From Pseudomonas leptonychotis (GTDB taxonomy: Bacteria > Pseudomonadota > Gammaproteobacteria > Pseudomonadales > Pseudomonadaceae): a stretch of 64,000 nt of DNA. Of the stretch, positions 43,814 to 54,600 are shown in pieces. The position numbers and the translations under genes were made by a program. The stretch's first letter is position 1; every line of letters starts with the position of its first letter. Below the pieces are notes generated by a model. The model ran no database searches, was not told the origin of the DNA, and worked only from the letters and a program-made list of their open reading frames with translations. The DNA is taken from NCBI RefSeq assembly GCF_004920405.1, contig NZ_RFLV01000002.1, positions 124,001 through 188,000 of the forward strand, given 5' to 3'.

Positions 43814-44482
43814 ATGCGCCTACTGCTGGTTGAAGACCATGTACCGCTGGCCGACGAACTGCTGGCCAGCTTAACCCGCCAAGGTTATGCCGTTGATTGG
43901 CTAGCCGATGGCCGGGACGCTGCTTACCAAGGTGCCACCGAGCCCTATGACCTGATCATTCTCGACCTTGGCTTGCCTGGCAAACCCGGATTGCAAGTGC
44001 TGCAGGAATGGCGCGCCGGCGGTCTTGCGACACCGGTCTTGATCCTCACCGCGCGTAGCTCGTGGGCCGAGCGCATAGAGGGGCTTAAAGCCGGAGCGGA
44101 GGATTACCTGAGCAAACCGTTTCACCCGGAAGAGCTGCAGCTGCGTATCCAATCACTGTTGCGCCGCGCCCGCGGTCTGGCCAACCAACCGCAGCTGGAG
44201 GCGGCAGGTTTGCAGCTGGACGAAAGCCGGCAAACCGTTAAACGCCAGGATGAAGAGGTGCAACTGACGGCTGCCGAGTTTCGCCTGCTGCGCTACTTCA
44301 TGCTGCATGCCGGGCAGTTACTGTCCAAGAGTCACCTGGCGGAACACCTGTATGACGGTGAAAGTGAGCGCGATTCGAATGTGATTGAAGTGCACGTCAA
44401 CCACCTGCGGCGCAAACTGGGTCGCGAGATCATTGAAACCCGGCGTGGCCAGGGTTATCGCTTCAGTGGGGATGCTGCTTGA
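43814..44482 (+). CDS. OmpR-family response regulator (BqsR/CarR-like)
   Basis: 222 residues. The receiver domain begins [17 protein letters not shown] (acidic pair), has the phospho-acceptor Asp in [15 protein letters not shown] near residue 51, [27 protein letters not shown] with the conserved Lys near 100, and the C-terminal winged helix ([34 protein letters not shown]). It is followed by the cognate kinase with overlapping codons. Synteny with two PepSY genes points to the Fe(II)/Ca(II)-responsive BqsRS/CarRS system; the signal is inferred. Confidence 0.88.
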   Translation: MRLLLVEDHVPLADELLASLTRQGYAVDWLADGRDAAYQGATEPYDLIILDLGLPGKPGLQVLQEWRAGGLATPVLILTARSSWAERIEGLKAGAEDYLSKPFHPEELQLRIQSLLRRARGLANQPQLEAAGLQLDESRQTVKRQDEEVQLTAAEFRLLRYFMLHAGQLLSKSHLAEHLYDGESERDSNVIEVHVNHLRRKLGREIIETRRGQGYRFSGDAA

Positions 44483-45798
44483 GATCGATTCAGCGGCGTT
44501 TGAGCTTGGGGCTGATCAGCGTGCTGCTGATTATTGGGCTGCTGCTGGCGCACAGTAGCCTCTGGTTGTTTGATCGCAGCCTGCGCAGTTATTTGCAGAC
44601 AACCCTACAGGATGAAACGCAAACGTTGCTGGGTGCGGTGGTGCGTGGCCCCAACGGTTTGCAATTGGATGAACGACGCCTGAGTGCGGCGTTCAAACGA
44701 CCTTATTCGGGCTTGTATTTCCGCATCGACCTGGCGGCGCAGAGCTGGCGTTCACGCTCGCTTTGGGACCGTGAAATGCAACCGGTCGAGCGGGCTGGGT
44801 TGCAGAGCACCCTGAGTGATGGGCCGCAAGGCCAGCAGTGGCTGGTGTACCGCGCCGATTATCAGCGCTATGGCCAACCGATCGTGATTCACGTGGCACG
44901 TGACTACACCCCGATGCTTAATAGCTTTCGTCAGGTGCAGAAAATTGTCTTGGGCTTGGGTGTCGCCGCTCTCGTGCTGATTCTGTTGCTGCAACGACTG
45001 ATCGTTGGCCGTGCACTGCGGCCGCTGGAGCAGACTCGTCAGCAAATCATGCAGCTGCAGCAGGGCCAACGAACTCAGCTGGATCAGCACGTACCGCAGG
45101 AGTTGGAGTCACTGGTGGCACAGATCAATCACCTGCTGACGCATACCGAAGACACCCTCAAACGCTCACGCAATGCCTTGGGTAATCTGGGGCATGCATT
45201 GAAAACGCCTTTGGCTGTGCTGGTCAGCCTGGCCAGCCGCGAAGAGCTTAAACAGTTGCCGCAATTACGTGAGAGTTTAAATGGGCAGCTGCAACAGATC
45301 GAACAGCGTATCGCGCGTGAATTGGGCCGTGCACGCTTAGCTGGCGAAGCCCTACCGGGCGCGCATTTTGACTGCGCCAGCGAGCTTCCTGAGCTGTTTG
45401 CAACCTTGGCTATGATTCATGGCAACCACCTGCAGATGGACTGGCAGGCCGAGCCGGGTTTGCGCTTACCCTGGGACCGTGAGGACCTGTTGGAGCTGCT
45501 CGGCAATCTGCTGGATAACGCCTGTAAGTGGGCGGACAGCCAAGTGCAGTTGCACATCAGCCGGCAGGCTGGCGGTTATCAACTATTGATTGAAGATGAT
45601 GGCCCAGGTATCGCCGCCACACAGCGCGACGAGGTGCTCAGCCGTGGCAGCCGGCTGGATGAGCAGGTCGCGGGTCATGGTTTGGGTCTGGGTATCGTGC
45701 GCGATATCGTCGAGGCATGGGCTGGGCAGTTGCGCCTGGACGAAAGTCCGTTGGGTGGGCTGCGCGTCACGCTCGTGTTACCCGGGAAGCGCACCTGA
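44479..45798 (+). CDS. Sensor histidine kinase (BqsS/CarS-like)
   Basis: 439 residues starting at a TTG that overlaps the regulator's stop. Two membrane helices (about 11-32 and 155-176) enclose a periplasmic sensor of about 120 residues. H-box [13 protein letters not shown] (His near 240), N-box [13 protein letters not shown]1 EDDGPGIA and G2 GHGLGLGIV are present. The only Arg-Glu pair in the sensor is in WDREMQPVE; the RExxE iron motif described for BqsS is not evident, so the signal may differ from Fe(II). It is convergent with the FMN reductase gene. Confidence 0.88.
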   Translation: MRSIQRRLSLGLISVLLIIGLLLAHSSLWLFDRSLRSYLQTTLQDETQTLLGAVVRGPNGLQLDERRLSAAFKRPYSGLYFRIDLAAQSWRSRSLWDREMQPVERAGLQSTLSDGPQGQQWLVYRADYQRYGQPIVIHVARDYTPMLNSFRQVQKIVLGLGVAALVLILLLQRLIVGRALRPLEQTRQQIMQLQQGQRTQLDQHVPQELESLVAQINHLLTHTEDTLKRSRNALGNLGHALKTPLAVLVSLASREELKQLPQLRESLNGQLQQIEQRIARELGRARLAGEALPGAHFDCASELPELFATLAMIHGNHLQMDWQAEPGLRLPWDREDLLELLGNLLDNACKWADSQVQLHISRQAGGYQLLIEDDGPGIAATQRDEVLSRGSRLDEQVAGHGLGLGIVRDIVEAWAGQLRLDESPLGGLRVTLVLPGKRT

Positions 45799-45825
45799 GC
45801 TCAGTCAGTGCGCTCACCGCAACGC

Positions 45826-46422
45826 TTACATGCCGTTGGCAAAAGCCGGGTTACTCATGTCGATGGTGGCACGTACCGGCAGCAGGGCGTGTGCGTACTT
45901 GGCCAGAATATCCAACTCATAATCGATGCGCGCATGCAGGCGCTGGTCGTCTTCGCTGCTCGGCGTTGGCGTGTTCAGCACCTTCTCGACGTTACGCACA
46001 ATCAAGTGTTCAGGCAGGTAGCAAAGGCGACAGTTCTTGTAGCTGGAGGCGCGCAACTCGCTGATCGGGTAAGCGCCGCCGACCCCCGACGAAACCCCCA
46101 CCAGCAGCCCTGGCTTGTGCGCCAGCTCAGCCTTGCTGGCGTAGATAAAGAAGTTCTTGATCGCCGGGCAGGCCATGCCATTCCACTCCGGAGAAATGAT
46201 CACCACAGCATCGGCGTCCGCTAATTGCTTGCTGTACAGCCCCCACGGGCCAGCATCTTCAGCAGGCCAGAGCGGAAGCGGAGCAAGCCCCAGGTCAATC
46301 ACGTTACTTTGCGCATCATCGGTATGCCCCAGCTGAATCAGGCGTTGGCGCAAGAAGCGAGCGACTTTGCCTGATTGGCTATTGGTACGGCCGGAGCCGG
46401 CTACCAGCGTGATATTAAGCAT
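45826..46422 (-). CDS. NAD(P)H-dependent FMN reductase
   Basis: Flavodoxin-fold oxidoreductase of 198 residues. The FMN phosphate loop is AGSGRTNSQSGKVARFL at 8-24, and the second flavin-binding block is ISPEWNGMACPAIKNFF near 75-95 (the SPEYN-like motif), followed by GVSSGVGGAYPISELR. It reduces flavins or quinones with NAD(P)H; chromate or azo activity is possible in this family. It sits between the two-component genes and a chemoreceptor, separated from the latter by a terminator. Confidence 0.9.
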   Translation of the reverse strand: MLNITLVAGSGRTNSQSGKVARFLRQRLIQLGHTDDAQSNVIDLGLAPLPLWPAEDAGPWGLYSKQLADADAVVIISPEWNGMACPAIKNFFIYASKAELAHKPGLLVGVSSGVGGAYPISELRASSYKNCRLCYLPEHLIVRNVEKVLNTPTPSSEDDQRLHARIDYELDILAKYAHALLPVRATIDMSNPAFANGM

Positions 46423-46440
46423 CGTGCACCTCTTTAAAAC

Positions 46441-46474
46441 AGAAAAACGCAGGCTAGCGGTTGCTAGCCTGCGT
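46441..46474 (-). terminator. Rho-independent terminator of the dCache chemoreceptor gene
   Basis: ACGCAGGCTAGC-GGTT-GCTAGCCTGCGT has a perfect 12-bp stem followed on the minus strand by TTTTTCTG. Confidence 0.9.
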
Positions 46475-46534
46475 CACAAGGAAACAGCCGCCAGAAGAGG
46501 GGGCCGATAGAGCCACGCTCAGGCTGAAGAAGGT

Positions 46535-48679
46535 TTAAACGCGGAACTGATCCATCAGGCTTTGCTGGTGATTGGCCAGTTTGTTTAAGCCCTGACTTAT
46601 TTTTGCGGACTCGTCGGCCTGGCCCGAAATCGACTCCGTCACATCACGGATTGAAGCCACGTTGCGGTTGATTTCTTCAGCCACCGAGCTCTGTTCTTCG
46701 GCGGCACTGGCGATCTGCAGGTTCATGTCAGTAATCACGCTGACGGCTTGGCTAATGCGTTGCAGCACAGCCACTGCCTGTTCCACTTGATCGACGCTGC
46801 CCTGAGCCTGGCGATGGCTGCTGTGCATGGTGCTGACCACTTCTTTGGTGCCGCTTTGCAGGCCTTCAATCACCTGGCGAATTTCTTCGACCGAGTCCTG
46901 GGTGCGTTTGGCCAGGTTGCGTACTTCATCGGCCACCACGGCAAAGCCACGCCCGGCTTCACCGGCGCGTGCGGCTTCAATCGCAGCGTTGAGTGCGAGT
47001 AAATTGGTTTGCTCGGCAATTGAGCGGATCACTTCGAGCACCGAGCCAATTTTTTCACTGCTGTTGGCCAGGCCTTCGACTTCCTGCATGGCCACGTTCA
47101 TTTCATTGGCCAACAGTTCGATGGTTGAGGTGGTCTTGCCAATAACGTCCATGCCTTCGCGGCTGGCCTGGTCAGCCGTCCGTGCGGCCTCAGCAGCCTG
47201 GGCGGCATTGTGCGCAACATCTTGTGCGGTGGCGCTCATCTCTTGGAAGGCTGTGGCGACCTGATCGACTTCACGGAACTGCTGTTGCATACCATCGCTG
47301 GTCTGGCTGGCGATCAGGGCCGACTGGTCTGCGGTGCTGCGAGCGTCCTGCACGCTGCGTTTTACATCGGCGATGATCGGTTGCAGCTTGTCGAGAAAGC
47401 GATTGAACCAGCTGGCCAATTCGCCCAGTTCATCCTGTTTGGCGTATTCAAGGCGACGGGTCAGGTCACCTTCGCCGCTGGCGATGTTTTTCAGCATGGC
47501 TGCCACACCCAGAATGGGCCGGGTTACGCCCAATGCCGTTAGCCAAATCAGCAAAATACCGACCACACCAGCAGCCAGCCCCAAACCCAGAGACATGGCG
47601 GTATTACGCGTACCCATTTCATCCATTTTGGCTTCAAGCTGAGTCGCGCGCGCTAGCAGGACCTGCTCTGGCACCTCCATCAACACGCCCCAAGGTTTCG
47701 ACTCAGGGATCGGTAGCAATGGTTGCAAGACTTGTAGCGCACCCTCATGGTGCAGCGTTTCCGGGCGGTTACTGGCCACCAGGTTGAGTATTTCGCGGTG
47801 TTGGTCTGTGAACGCTTTCTCCAGTTTTCCGCCCAGCAAACTACTGTCGCGGCTGTGGCCGGCGAGTAAGCCTGCAGGGCTGATGATGCTGACATGCCCG
47901 GCACCGTCGAACAGGTCTTGATGGGCTGCGCTACTGAGTTCTTGCAGGCTGGCCAGGCTGATATCGACACCCAGCACACCAATCACCTTGTCGTCCTTTA
48001 TCAACGGAAACGCGATGCTGGTCATCAGAGTCTTCACCCCGTCGGCCTCGTCGATATAGGGATCGAGTAGGCAGACTTTTTTCTGCTGCAACGGGCAGCT
48101 ATACCAGGCGTTATAAGGTGCGCCGCTGATGCCTGGGGTTGTGTCATTAAGGTTTTCTTCGGTCATGGCTTCGGAGCTGAGCTCGCCGTTATTACCTTGT
48201 GACCAGTAAATCGAGAAGCGGCCATTGCTGTTGCTACCCAGGTTTTCCTGGTCGGCAAACAGTTCATCTTTACCATCCAGCGCATTGGGTTCGAATGCCA
48301 CATAAATACCGAGCAAGCTGCGGTTGGCTTCCAGCGCGCTACGCACCTGGCGGGTCAGGTCTTCACGCAGGTCGAAAGCGTCAAGAAAACGTTTTTCCGC
48401 CTGCTCGCGAATAAACAGTACTTGGGTGGCTGCGCCGCGGCCGTACTGATAGGCGTCCATGAAATAGCGCTGGATTTGCAGCGCCTGGGATTCGCCGCGT
48501 GCCGACATTCGCAGTTGTGCGGATTCTTGCAGCATGGTCGAACTGGCCTGTTTAACCAGGCTGGCACTGCGCGAGGCCTGGATCACAGAGGCCGAAACCA
48601 GCACGGCAACAATCGCCAGCAAGCACAGGCCTGCCAGTAAGGTGATCTTCAACTGGATCGAGAGTCGGCTGAACAACAT
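46535..48679 (-). CDS. Methyl-accepting chemotaxis protein, dCache type (TlpQ-like)
   Basis: Transmembrane chemoreceptor of 714 residues. There is a first helix at about 12-35 and a large periplasmic double-Cache sensor at about 36-360, with [37 protein letters not shown] and [10 protein letters not shown] second helix follows near 370-390, then HAMP ([27 protein letters not shown]) and the signalling domain with the tip [32 protein letters not shown]. No CheB/CheR pentapeptide ends the protein (DQFRV). Length and neighbours match TlpQ of P. aeruginosa, a receptor for histamine and polyamines; ligand assignment is by analogy. Confidence 0.88.
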   Translation of the reverse strand: MLFSRLSIQLKITLLAGLCLLAIVAVLVSASVIQASRSASLVKQASSTMLQESAQLRMSARGESQALQIQRYFMDAYQYGRGAATQVLFIREQAEKRFLDAFDLREDLTRQVRSALEANRSLLGIYVAFEPNALDGKDELFADQENLGSNSNGRFSIYWSQGNNGELSSEAMTEENLNDTTPGISGAPYNAWYSCPLQQKKVCLLDPYIDEADGVKTLMTSIAFPLIKDDKVIGVLGVDISLASLQELSSAAHQDLFDGAGHVSIISPAGLLAGHSRDSSLLGGKLEKAFTDQHREILNLVASNRPETLHHEGALQVLQPLLPIPESKPWGVLMEVPEQVLLARATQLEAKMDEMGTRNTAMSLGLGLAAGVVGILLIWLTALGVTRPILGVAAMLKNIASGEGDLTRRLEYAKQDELGELASWFNRFLDKLQPIIADVKRSVQDARSTADQSALIASQTSDGMQQQFREVDQVATAFQEMSATAQDVAHNAAQAAEAARTADQASREGMDVIGKTTSTIELLANEMNVAMQEVEGLANSSEKIGSVLEVIRSIAEQTNLLALNAAIEAARAGEAGRGFAVVADEVRNLAKRTQDSVEEIRQVIEGLQSGTKEVVSTMHSSHRQAQGSVDQVEQAVAVLQRISQAVSVITDMNLQIASAAEEQSSVAEEINRNVASIRDVTESISGQADESAKISQGLNKLANHQQSLMDQFRV

Positions 48680-48957
48680 TTTTCAGGACCTTTTTATGGC
48701 AGAGGCTTAGAGCGCCTATCGGCGCTTGGGCGCTTTTCTTTAAGTGTCAGGCTAAGTAAAGCAGAGCAAATTACAGACCAGCAGAAGCTTGTAAAACGCA
48801 GGGTAGTCGAAATTAGTTACGCCTTGTACAAAATAATTTACAGGTGTTTTGACAGGTCGGTCAGCATTGTGCAGAGTACGCGCCCTTCGCCGAGCCGGCG
48901 CAGTCTCCGGGGAGGGGTTTAACCTTCACGGATCTATTAAATCGCGGGAGTAAATTG

Positions 48958-50277
48958 ATGAACGCAGTCGTTGCGGCAGTGGGGATCATGCTGATTCTCA
49001 GCTTGTGCCGTGTGCATGTGGTGGTGGCCTTGATAGTCGGTGCATTGGCCGGCGGTCTGCTGGGTGGCCTGGGTATTGAAGGCTCGCTGGCTGCATTCAA
49101 TAAAGGCCTGGGTGGCGGCGCGACGGTGGCGTTGTCTTATGCGCTGCTGGGTGCATTTGCGGTGGCGATTGCCAAATCGGGCCTGGCCCATGCGTTGGCT
49201 GATAAAGCCTTAGCCATGGTCGGCAAACAGGACGCCAAAGGTGCAGGCCTGCTCAAGTGGCTGTTGATTGCGCTGTTGCTGGTGGTGGCGATTTCATCGC
49301 AAAACATTTTGCCGATTCATATTGCGTTCATCCCGTTGCTGGTGCCGCCGCTGCTGTATGTATTGAGCAAGCTACAGCTTGATCGGCGGTTGATTGCCTG
49401 CGTGCTGACCTTCGGCCTGATTACGCCGTACATGTTCTTGCCGGTGGGCTTTGGCGGGATTTTCCTGAATGACATCCTGCTGGCGAATGTGGCCAGTGGT
49501 GGCGTCGACACCACTGGCCTGGACGTGACCAAGGCCATGGCAATTCCGGCGCTGGGCATGCTCTGTGGGTTACTGGTGGCGGTGTTGTTCAGCTATCGCA
49601 AGAAGCGCGTGTACGACCTGAGCAAGATCGAGCAGGTTGAGCGCGTGGATGTGGCCTACAACCCGCTGAGCCTGCTGGTGGCGGGCGTGGCGATTGGTGC
49701 GGCGTTTGTTGTGCAGCTGTGGTTGGACTCGATGATCATCGGTGCTTTGGCCGGTTTTATCATCTTCTCGGTATCGGGCGTGGTGCGCTGGAAAGAAGCC
49801 GACGGCCTATTTACCGAAGGCATGAAAATGATGGCCATGATCGGCTTCATCATGATCGCCGCCGCAGGCTTTGCCGAAGTAATGAAAGCCACGGGCGAAG
49901 TGAAAACCCTGGTCGATAGCGCCGCCGAGTTGATTGGCCATGACAAAGCCCTTGGCGCATTACTGATGCTACTGGTTGGTTTGCTGGTGACCATGGGCAT
50001 TGGTTCGTCGTTTTCTACGGTACCGATTATCGCGGCGATATTTGTGCCGCTGGGGATGCAACTGGGTTTTAGCCCCCTGGCCATTCTGTGCATCGTCGGC
50101 ACCGCCGGCGCGTTGGGCGATGCGGGGTCGCCTGCATCAGACTCGACCCTGGGGCCAACCTCCGGTCTTAACGTCGACGGCCAGCACAACCATATATGGG
50201 ACAGCGTGGTACCGACCTTCCTGCACTACAACCTGCCATTGCTGGTATTCGGTTGGGCAGCCGCTATGGTGATTTGA
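48958..50277 (+). CDS. Na+/H+ antiporter family membrane transporter
   Basis: Inner-membrane transporter of 440 residues from the ATG at 48958 (GGGAG upstream). It has about 11-12 helices, an internally repeated glycine-rich fold, and motifs [50 protein letters not shown] and [43 protein letters not shown] near the C terminus, typical of the NhaC-like Na_H_antiporter family. It sits between two chemoreceptors, an order I recall in P. aeruginosa, so it may transport a solute one of them senses. Confidence 0.82.
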   Translation: MNAVVAAVGIMLILSLCRVHVVVALIVGALAGGLLGGLGIEGSLAAFNKGLGGGATVALSYALLGAFAVAIAKSGLAHALADKALAMVGKQDAKGAGLLKWLLIALLLVVAISSQNILPIHIAFIPLLVPPLLYVLSKLQLDRRLIACVLTFGLITPYMFLPVGFGGIFLNDILLANVASGGVDTTGLDVTKAMAIPALGMLCGLLVAVLFSYRKKRVYDLSKIEQVERVDVAYNPLSLLVAGVAIGAAFVVQLWLDSMIIGALAGFIIFSVSGVVRWKEADGLFTEGMKMMAMIGFIMIAAAGFAEVMKATGEVKTLVDSAAELIGHDKALGALLMLLVGLLVTMGIGSSFSTVPIIAAIFVPLGMQLGFSPLAILCIVGTAGALGDAGSPASDSTLGPTSGLNVDGQHNHIWDSVVPTFLHYNLPLLVFGWAAAMVI

Positions 50278-50395
50278 CCGTGGCATTGCTCGTCAGCAAC
50301 GCGATACGCCAGACGACTCAACCTTTCAGCGGGGCTACCGATATACCGGTAGTCCCGTTTTCATTTCGCTGTAGTGCTAAGCAAGGATCTGCCCA

Positions 50396-52078
50396 ATGCG
50401 TCTTACCTTGAAATCCAAAGTCGTGCTGTTGGCACTGATTCCAGTGGTGTTGTTTGCCTTGGTACTCAGTGGCGCCGCTGCCAAGGTGCTGCAGAATTTG
50501 GCTGCCCAGGAAGTCGAGGAAACCCGCGAACGTTTACTGCAGGAAAGTCGCAACGAGTTGCAGCATTACGTGCAGATCGCCCTGGGTTCGGTGCAAACCC
50601 TGTATGACAGTGCTGCGCAAGGCGATATGGCCAGCCGTGAGCAGGCTGTTGCGATCTTGTCGAAGATTAAGTTCGGCAAGGACGGCTACTTCTTTGGCCA
50701 CGACTCGAATGTGGTGCGCCTGTTCCGTGGCGACAGCCCGGTGGATGTTGGTAAAAGCCTGGCCGACCGGCGCGACCCAAATGGCGTGTACATCAACCGC
50801 GAGCTGGTAAACGTCGCCAAGAACAACAGCTACTACGTTAATTACAGCTCGCCATTGCCGACTAATGATTCGATGCTGGTGCCGAAAATGGCTTACAGCT
50901 ACTACCTGCCGAAATGGGATATGGCCCTGGGCACGGCGATCAACCTCGACGGCGTCGAGGCGCAGATCGTTCAGGTACAAGTTGAAATCGACGAGCGCAT
51001 TAGCACCCTCATCACCAGCATCATGGTGATTGCGGCTGTGCTACTGCTGGTCTTCGGCATTGTCGGCGTAGTGCTGAGCAATACTTTCCTACGCCCGTTG
51101 CAGCAGATTAAGGACAACCTCGATGACATCGCCGCCGGTGAAGGCGACCTGACTCGCCGCTTGCCGATCAGTGGCGATGACGAGCTTGGCCAGCTGGCCG
51201 GCTCCTTCAACCGTTTTGTCGAGAAAATTCATGGTCTGGTTAGTCAGATCGTCGACATGACCGGCCAGCTGACCGAGTTGGTCGGCCAGGTGTCCACGCA
51301 AGCTCAACGTTCGGAAGAGGCCATGGAGCGTCAGCGTCATGAAACCGATCAGGTCGCTACTGCGATCAATGAAATGTCGGCAGCTGCCCATGAAGTTGCG
51401 CAAAGCGCCCAAGGCGCAGCAGAGGCGGCGCAGAAAACCGACACCGAAGGCCAGGCCGCCAAGCAGGTGGTCGATGGCAGCATCGAGCGTATTCACACCC
51501 TGGTGCAGGACATCCGTAGCAGTGGCGCGTCGCTGGATACGCTGCAGAAGGACGTGTCATCGATTGTTAGTGTGCTTGATGTGATTCGCTCCATCGCCGA
51601 TCAAACCAACCTGCTGGCCCTTAACGCGGCCATCGAAGCAGCGCGGGCCGGTGAAGCAGGGCGCGGCTTTGCCGTGGTGGCTGATGAGGTCCGGGCGCTG
51701 GCCAGCCGCACTCAGCAGAGTACCCAGGAAATCCAGGGCATGATCGACCGTTTGCAGAAGGGCACGCAGGATGCAGTGACTTCTATGCGTCGTTCCAGCG
51801 ATGCCGGTGATGTGACCAGCGAGCAGGCCAACCGCGCCGGCTCTTCACTGGATGCAATTGCTCAACTAATCGGCACCATCAACGCGATGAACGCACAAAT
51901 CGCCAGTGCTGCCGAGGAACAAACTGCTGTGGCTGAGGAGATCAACCGCAGCGTGCACAAGATCGCTGTGGCAGTGGACAGCGTGGCCGACGAAACCCAG
52001 CAGGGTGCACAAACAGCACGCAACCTGGCTGGCTTGGGTGAGCGACTGGGTGCATTGGTGCGCCAGTTCCGCATCTAA
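50396..52078 (+). CDS. Methyl-accepting chemotaxis protein, sCache type (CtpM-like)
   Basis: Chemoreceptor of 560 residues with AAGGA before the ATG. The helix at about 8-30 is followed by a single-Cache sensor (about 35-195) with [36 protein letters not shown] and [20 protein letters not shown] second helix lies near 202-225, then HAMP, and the cytoplasmic tip [39 protein letters not shown]. It ends VRQFRI, without a CheR/CheB tether. Length and position match CtpM, the malate-sensing receptor; organic-acid sensing is inferred. Confidence 0.87.
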   Translation: MRLTLKSKVVLLALIPVVLFALVLSGAAAKVLQNLAAQEVEETRERLLQESRNELQHYVQIALGSVQTLYDSAAQGDMASREQAVAILSKIKFGKDGYFFGHDSNVVRLFRGDSPVDVGKSLADRRDPNGVYINRELVNVAKNNSYYVNYSSPLPTNDSMLVPKMAYSYYLPKWDMALGTAINLDGVEAQIVQVQVEIDERISTLITSIMVIAAVLLLVFGIVGVVLSNTFLRPLQQIKDNLDDIAAGEGDLTRRLPISGDDELGQLAGSFNRFVEKIHGLVSQIVDMTGQLTELVGQVSTQAQRSEEAMERQRHETDQVATAINEMSAAAHEVAQSAQGAAEAAQKTDTEGQAAKQVVDGSIERIHTLVQDIRSSGASLDTLQKDVSSIVSVLDVIRSIADQTNLLALNAAIEAARAGEAGRGFAVVADEVRALASRTQQSTQEIQGMIDRLQKGTQDAVTSMRRSSDAGDVTSEQANRAGSSLDAIAQLIGTINAMNAQIASAAEEQTAVAEEINRSVHKIAVAVDSVADETQQGAQTARNLAGLGERLGALVRQFRI

Positions 52079-52447
52079 AACCTGCGCAGCAACATTGGAA
52101 GGGAAGCTCGGCTTCCCTTTTTTATTGCGCTGGGTATTCGCGCCTAGAGATTCGCTTTCGTGCCGCAACGATAACCACAGCAGCTTAAAAACCGCAGCGC
52201 TATATCCAATAGGTATGCAGTTCTGTGGTTTACCGGAGTTTCTTGTACTAGCGTGCATAAACCGCCAGGCCAGGTTGAACCTTGAGCGATGGCGATACGT
52301 TTGGGTGCGCGCAGTTACTGCTGCTTCAGCGCGGTGTATGAGCAGTCTCCAGTAGGAAGTGAGCTAGTTTCGGGTGACAACTGGAGAGATTCGTACAGCG
52401 GCTCGGGTATGTGAACCCATCGATAACAACAAGATGAGGGACTCACC
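52079..52447. other. Intergenic region ctpM-like / pectinacetylesterase-like gene
   Basis: Apart from the chemoreceptor's terminator at 52097-52123 and the ribosome site of the next gene (GAGG before 52448), I see no gene or repeat here. Confidence 0.5.
52097..52123 (+). terminator. Rho-independent terminator of the CtpM-like gene
   Basis: GGAAGGGAAGC-TCG-GCTTCCCTTTTTT lies about 20 bp after the stop. Confidence 0.88.
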
Positions 52448-53842
52448 ATGTCTGTTGCGATAACACTTCGGCGCTATGCCGCGCCGCTTATAGTCTCTGC
52501 TCTGGCGATGCCAGTGCAGGCCGAGCAGGGCGATTACAATTTCTGGCAAACCCTGAGCAACCTGGTAGTGGCACCGACGGCGGATAGCAAGGTCACGCCG
52601 GCGCAGCGCCTTGGACCGTACCCACTGCTGGCGAACCCCACAGGTTTCAACAGCGGCTTTAAACCGACCAATTACTACGCCTGGCAAACGGTGCAAATGG
52701 CTCCGCAAACCGGTGCTGTGTGCGGTAACGGATCGCCGTACAAGTTTTTCGTCAATCGCGTGCCTAATACGCGCAACACCATCATTTATCTGGAAGGCGG
52801 TGGTGCCTGTTGGGACTACGCCAGCTGTACAGGCCAAAGCGGTATTCGCGGAGCGCGCAACCCTGACGGGATTCCCAATGACTACATGAGTTTGCTCAAT
52901 CCTGGATCAAGCCTGGTCAGCCCCTTTGTCGTGCGCCTGCATCCCTGGACGCGGGTAAAAACCCAGAATTGGAACATGATCTATGTGCCGTATTGCACGG
53001 GTGATATCTATTCGGGTGACAAGGTCGCGGTGTATGAGGACCCACAAAGTCAGCAGGCACCTTTGGTCTGGCACCACAACGGTCTGCGCAATATGCGTGC
53101 GGTGGTGGGCTGGCTGAAAGACAACCTGCCGCGCCCAACACAGATGCTGACCACCGGTTGCAGCGCCGGTGGTGCTGGCAGCCTGACCAACTACGCACCG
53201 ACCCGGCAGGACATCGCGCCCACACGTAGTTTCCTGATCAATGATTCCGGCCCGGTGTTCTCGGCAGTCAGTGGCGGCGGCAATGAGGCGTATCCATCCT
53301 TACCGCTGCAAGGCTTTATTCGTAATGCCTGGGGGCTCGATGCTGGGCCATTGCCTTACCTGCAGTCGCGTTTGCCAGGGCTTAACCTGAATAACCTCGG
53401 CAGTCTCTACCCCGCGTTGTCGAGCAATTTGGCGGGCGATCGTATGGGCCACACGCACTTCTGGAAGGATCTGAATTACTCGTCTTACTCCTACGAGCGC
53501 TTCTACCCAGAGATCATCAATGCACCTAATCAGGCGGCCAAAGAGGCGCTGATTCATGCTAAGTGGAATGTCGATACCAGCAGGTTGCGTAACGAACTGG
53601 CCAACTTACCGAATGTTGGTGGTTACTTCCCGCAGTACCGCGCGGTCAATGAAAGTCATTGCACCAGCATCATCGAGTTTGCCAACGCGGATATTCAGGA
53701 GCAAAACCTGCAACTGGATGACTTCGTTAATAACGTGATGAATGGCAGCGGCCCAGTCCTCGATGCCTCCGAGCAAAGCGACACCGCCGACCGTAATAAA
53801 CCCTTCAACCTGCTGTACTACGCGCTCGACCAACTGCTGTAA
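52448..53842 (+). CDS. Secreted pectinacetylesterase-family hydrolase
   Basis: 464-residue secreted serine hydrolase. A signal peptide (MSVAITLRRYAAPLIVSALAMPVQA) is followed by a PAE/Notum-like fold: YLEGGGACWDYASC (oxyanion loop near residue 115), VPYCTGDIYSGD, the nucleophile elbow TTGCSAGGAGSLTNY near 238, the Asp in INDSGPVFS near 260, and the catalytic His in NESHCTSIIEF near 405. The natural ester is uncertain, since bacterial members act on diverse acyl or acetyl esters. It faces a helical periplasmic protein gene across a shared terminator. Confidence 0.85.
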   Translation: MSVAITLRRYAAPLIVSALAMPVQAEQGDYNFWQTLSNLVVAPTADSKVTPAQRLGPYPLLANPTGFNSGFKPTNYYAWQTVQMAPQTGAVCGNGSPYKFFVNRVPNTRNTIIYLEGGGACWDYASCTGQSGIRGARNPDGIPNDYMSLLNPGSSLVSPFVVRLHPWTRVKTQNWNMIYVPYCTGDIYSGDKVAVYEDPQSQQAPLVWHHNGLRNMRAVVGWLKDNLPRPTQMLTTGCSAGGAGSLTNYAPTRQDIAPTRSFLINDSGPVFSAVSGGGNEAYPSLPLQGFIRNAWGLDAGPLPYLQSRLPGLNLNNLGSLYPALSSNLAGDRMGHTHFWKDLNYSSYSYERFYPEIINAPNQAAKEALIHAKWNVDTSRLRNELANLPNVGGYFPQYRAVNESHCTSIIEFANADIQEQNLQLDDFVNNVMNGSGPVLDASEQSDTADRNKPFNLLYYALDQLL

Positions 53843-53848
53843 CGCGAT

Positions 53849-53879
53849 ACCCGACCTGAGCAGCCTGCTCAGGTCGGGT
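53849..53879. terminator. Bidirectional hairpin between convergent genes
   Basis: ACCCGACCTGAGCAG-C-CTGCTCAGGTCGGGT is a very strong palindrome overlapping the stop codon of the leftward gene. Confidence 0.75.
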
Positions 53880-54517
53880 TATTGATAGTGCTGCTCGCGC
53901 GCCTGTTGCAGACGTTGGCGCAGGTATTCATCGCGGCTCATGCCATCGGGAAAGCTGTCCATGCCCAGGACTTCCTCAACGATGCGTTTCTCATCAGTCT
54001 TGTAACGGCGGAATTCGGCGCTGGGCGTCGCGGCTTTGGCTTCGCGCTCGGCACTGATCGCCTGGTAGCGGGCGACCAGTGCAGCAGCTTGCTCCTTCTG
54101 CGCTTGCTCATCGCCGGTGGTGAGCTGAATCAAGCCCAATTGCAGTAACAGCGACTCGCTCATGGCCAGTTCGTTGCGCTGCTCGTAGGTCTCGATTTGC
54201 TCACGTAAGGCCTGAGCCTGGTTTTCGCGTTGCGCGGGCGACAGCTCGGCTGCGCCGCTCACAAAGCTGCGGTAAGCCTGATGGAATGCCAGGCGCTGCT
54301 CCTGGTTTTTTACGGCGGGGTTTTGCAGCAGTTCCTGTAGTTGCGCCTCACTGGGCATCGGTGTTGCTGGGTTATCACCCGCGAGCACGCTTGCGGTGCT
54401 ATCAGTCTGGCTGGCCAGCGCAATCACTTGCGGCTCGCTGTGCAGGCGCCAGTACAGCGTGCCGAAGGCGGCAATGACTACCAGCCCAGCACCGATTAGA
54501 AGAGGTTTTCTCTGCAC
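53879..54517 (-). CDS. Membrane-anchored helical periplasmic protein (chaperone-like)
   Basis: 212 residues. The N-terminal signal anchor (LLIGAGLVVIAAFGTLYWRL) is followed by an almost entirely helical, Gln/Glu/Ala-rich periplasmic part. This general shape recalls lipase foldases (Lif) and the PlcR phospholipase accessory protein, and the C terminus (MDSFPDGMSRDEYLRQRLQQAREQHYQ) is similar in style. The diagnostic Lif motif is not present. Convergence with a secreted esterase suggests it could aid that enzyme's folding or secretion; this is an inference from position. Confidence 0.55.
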   Translation of the reverse strand: MQRKPLLIGAGLVVIAAFGTLYWRLHSEPQVIALASQTDSTASVLAGDNPATPMPSEAQLQELLQNPAVKNQEQRLAFHQAYRSFVSGAAELSPAQRENQAQALREQIETYEQRNELAMSESLLLQLGLIQLTTGDEQAQKEQAAALVARYQAISAEREAKAATPSAEFRRYKTDEKRIVEEVLGMDSFPDGMSRDEYLRQRLQQAREQHYQ

Positions 54518-54600
54518 CGGCCATCTCCTGAATGACGCCGCACAGTGCGGCGTTTTCAGCTTAGCAGGTTGTTTTTTCTACACCCCGTTAGTTAATTCAC

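Noticed and set aside
53879..54517. Authentic lipase-specific foldase (Lif)
   Set aside because: The overall helical shape fits, but I cannot find the diagnostic Lif motif, and the facing enzyme is not a Lif-dependent lipase family.
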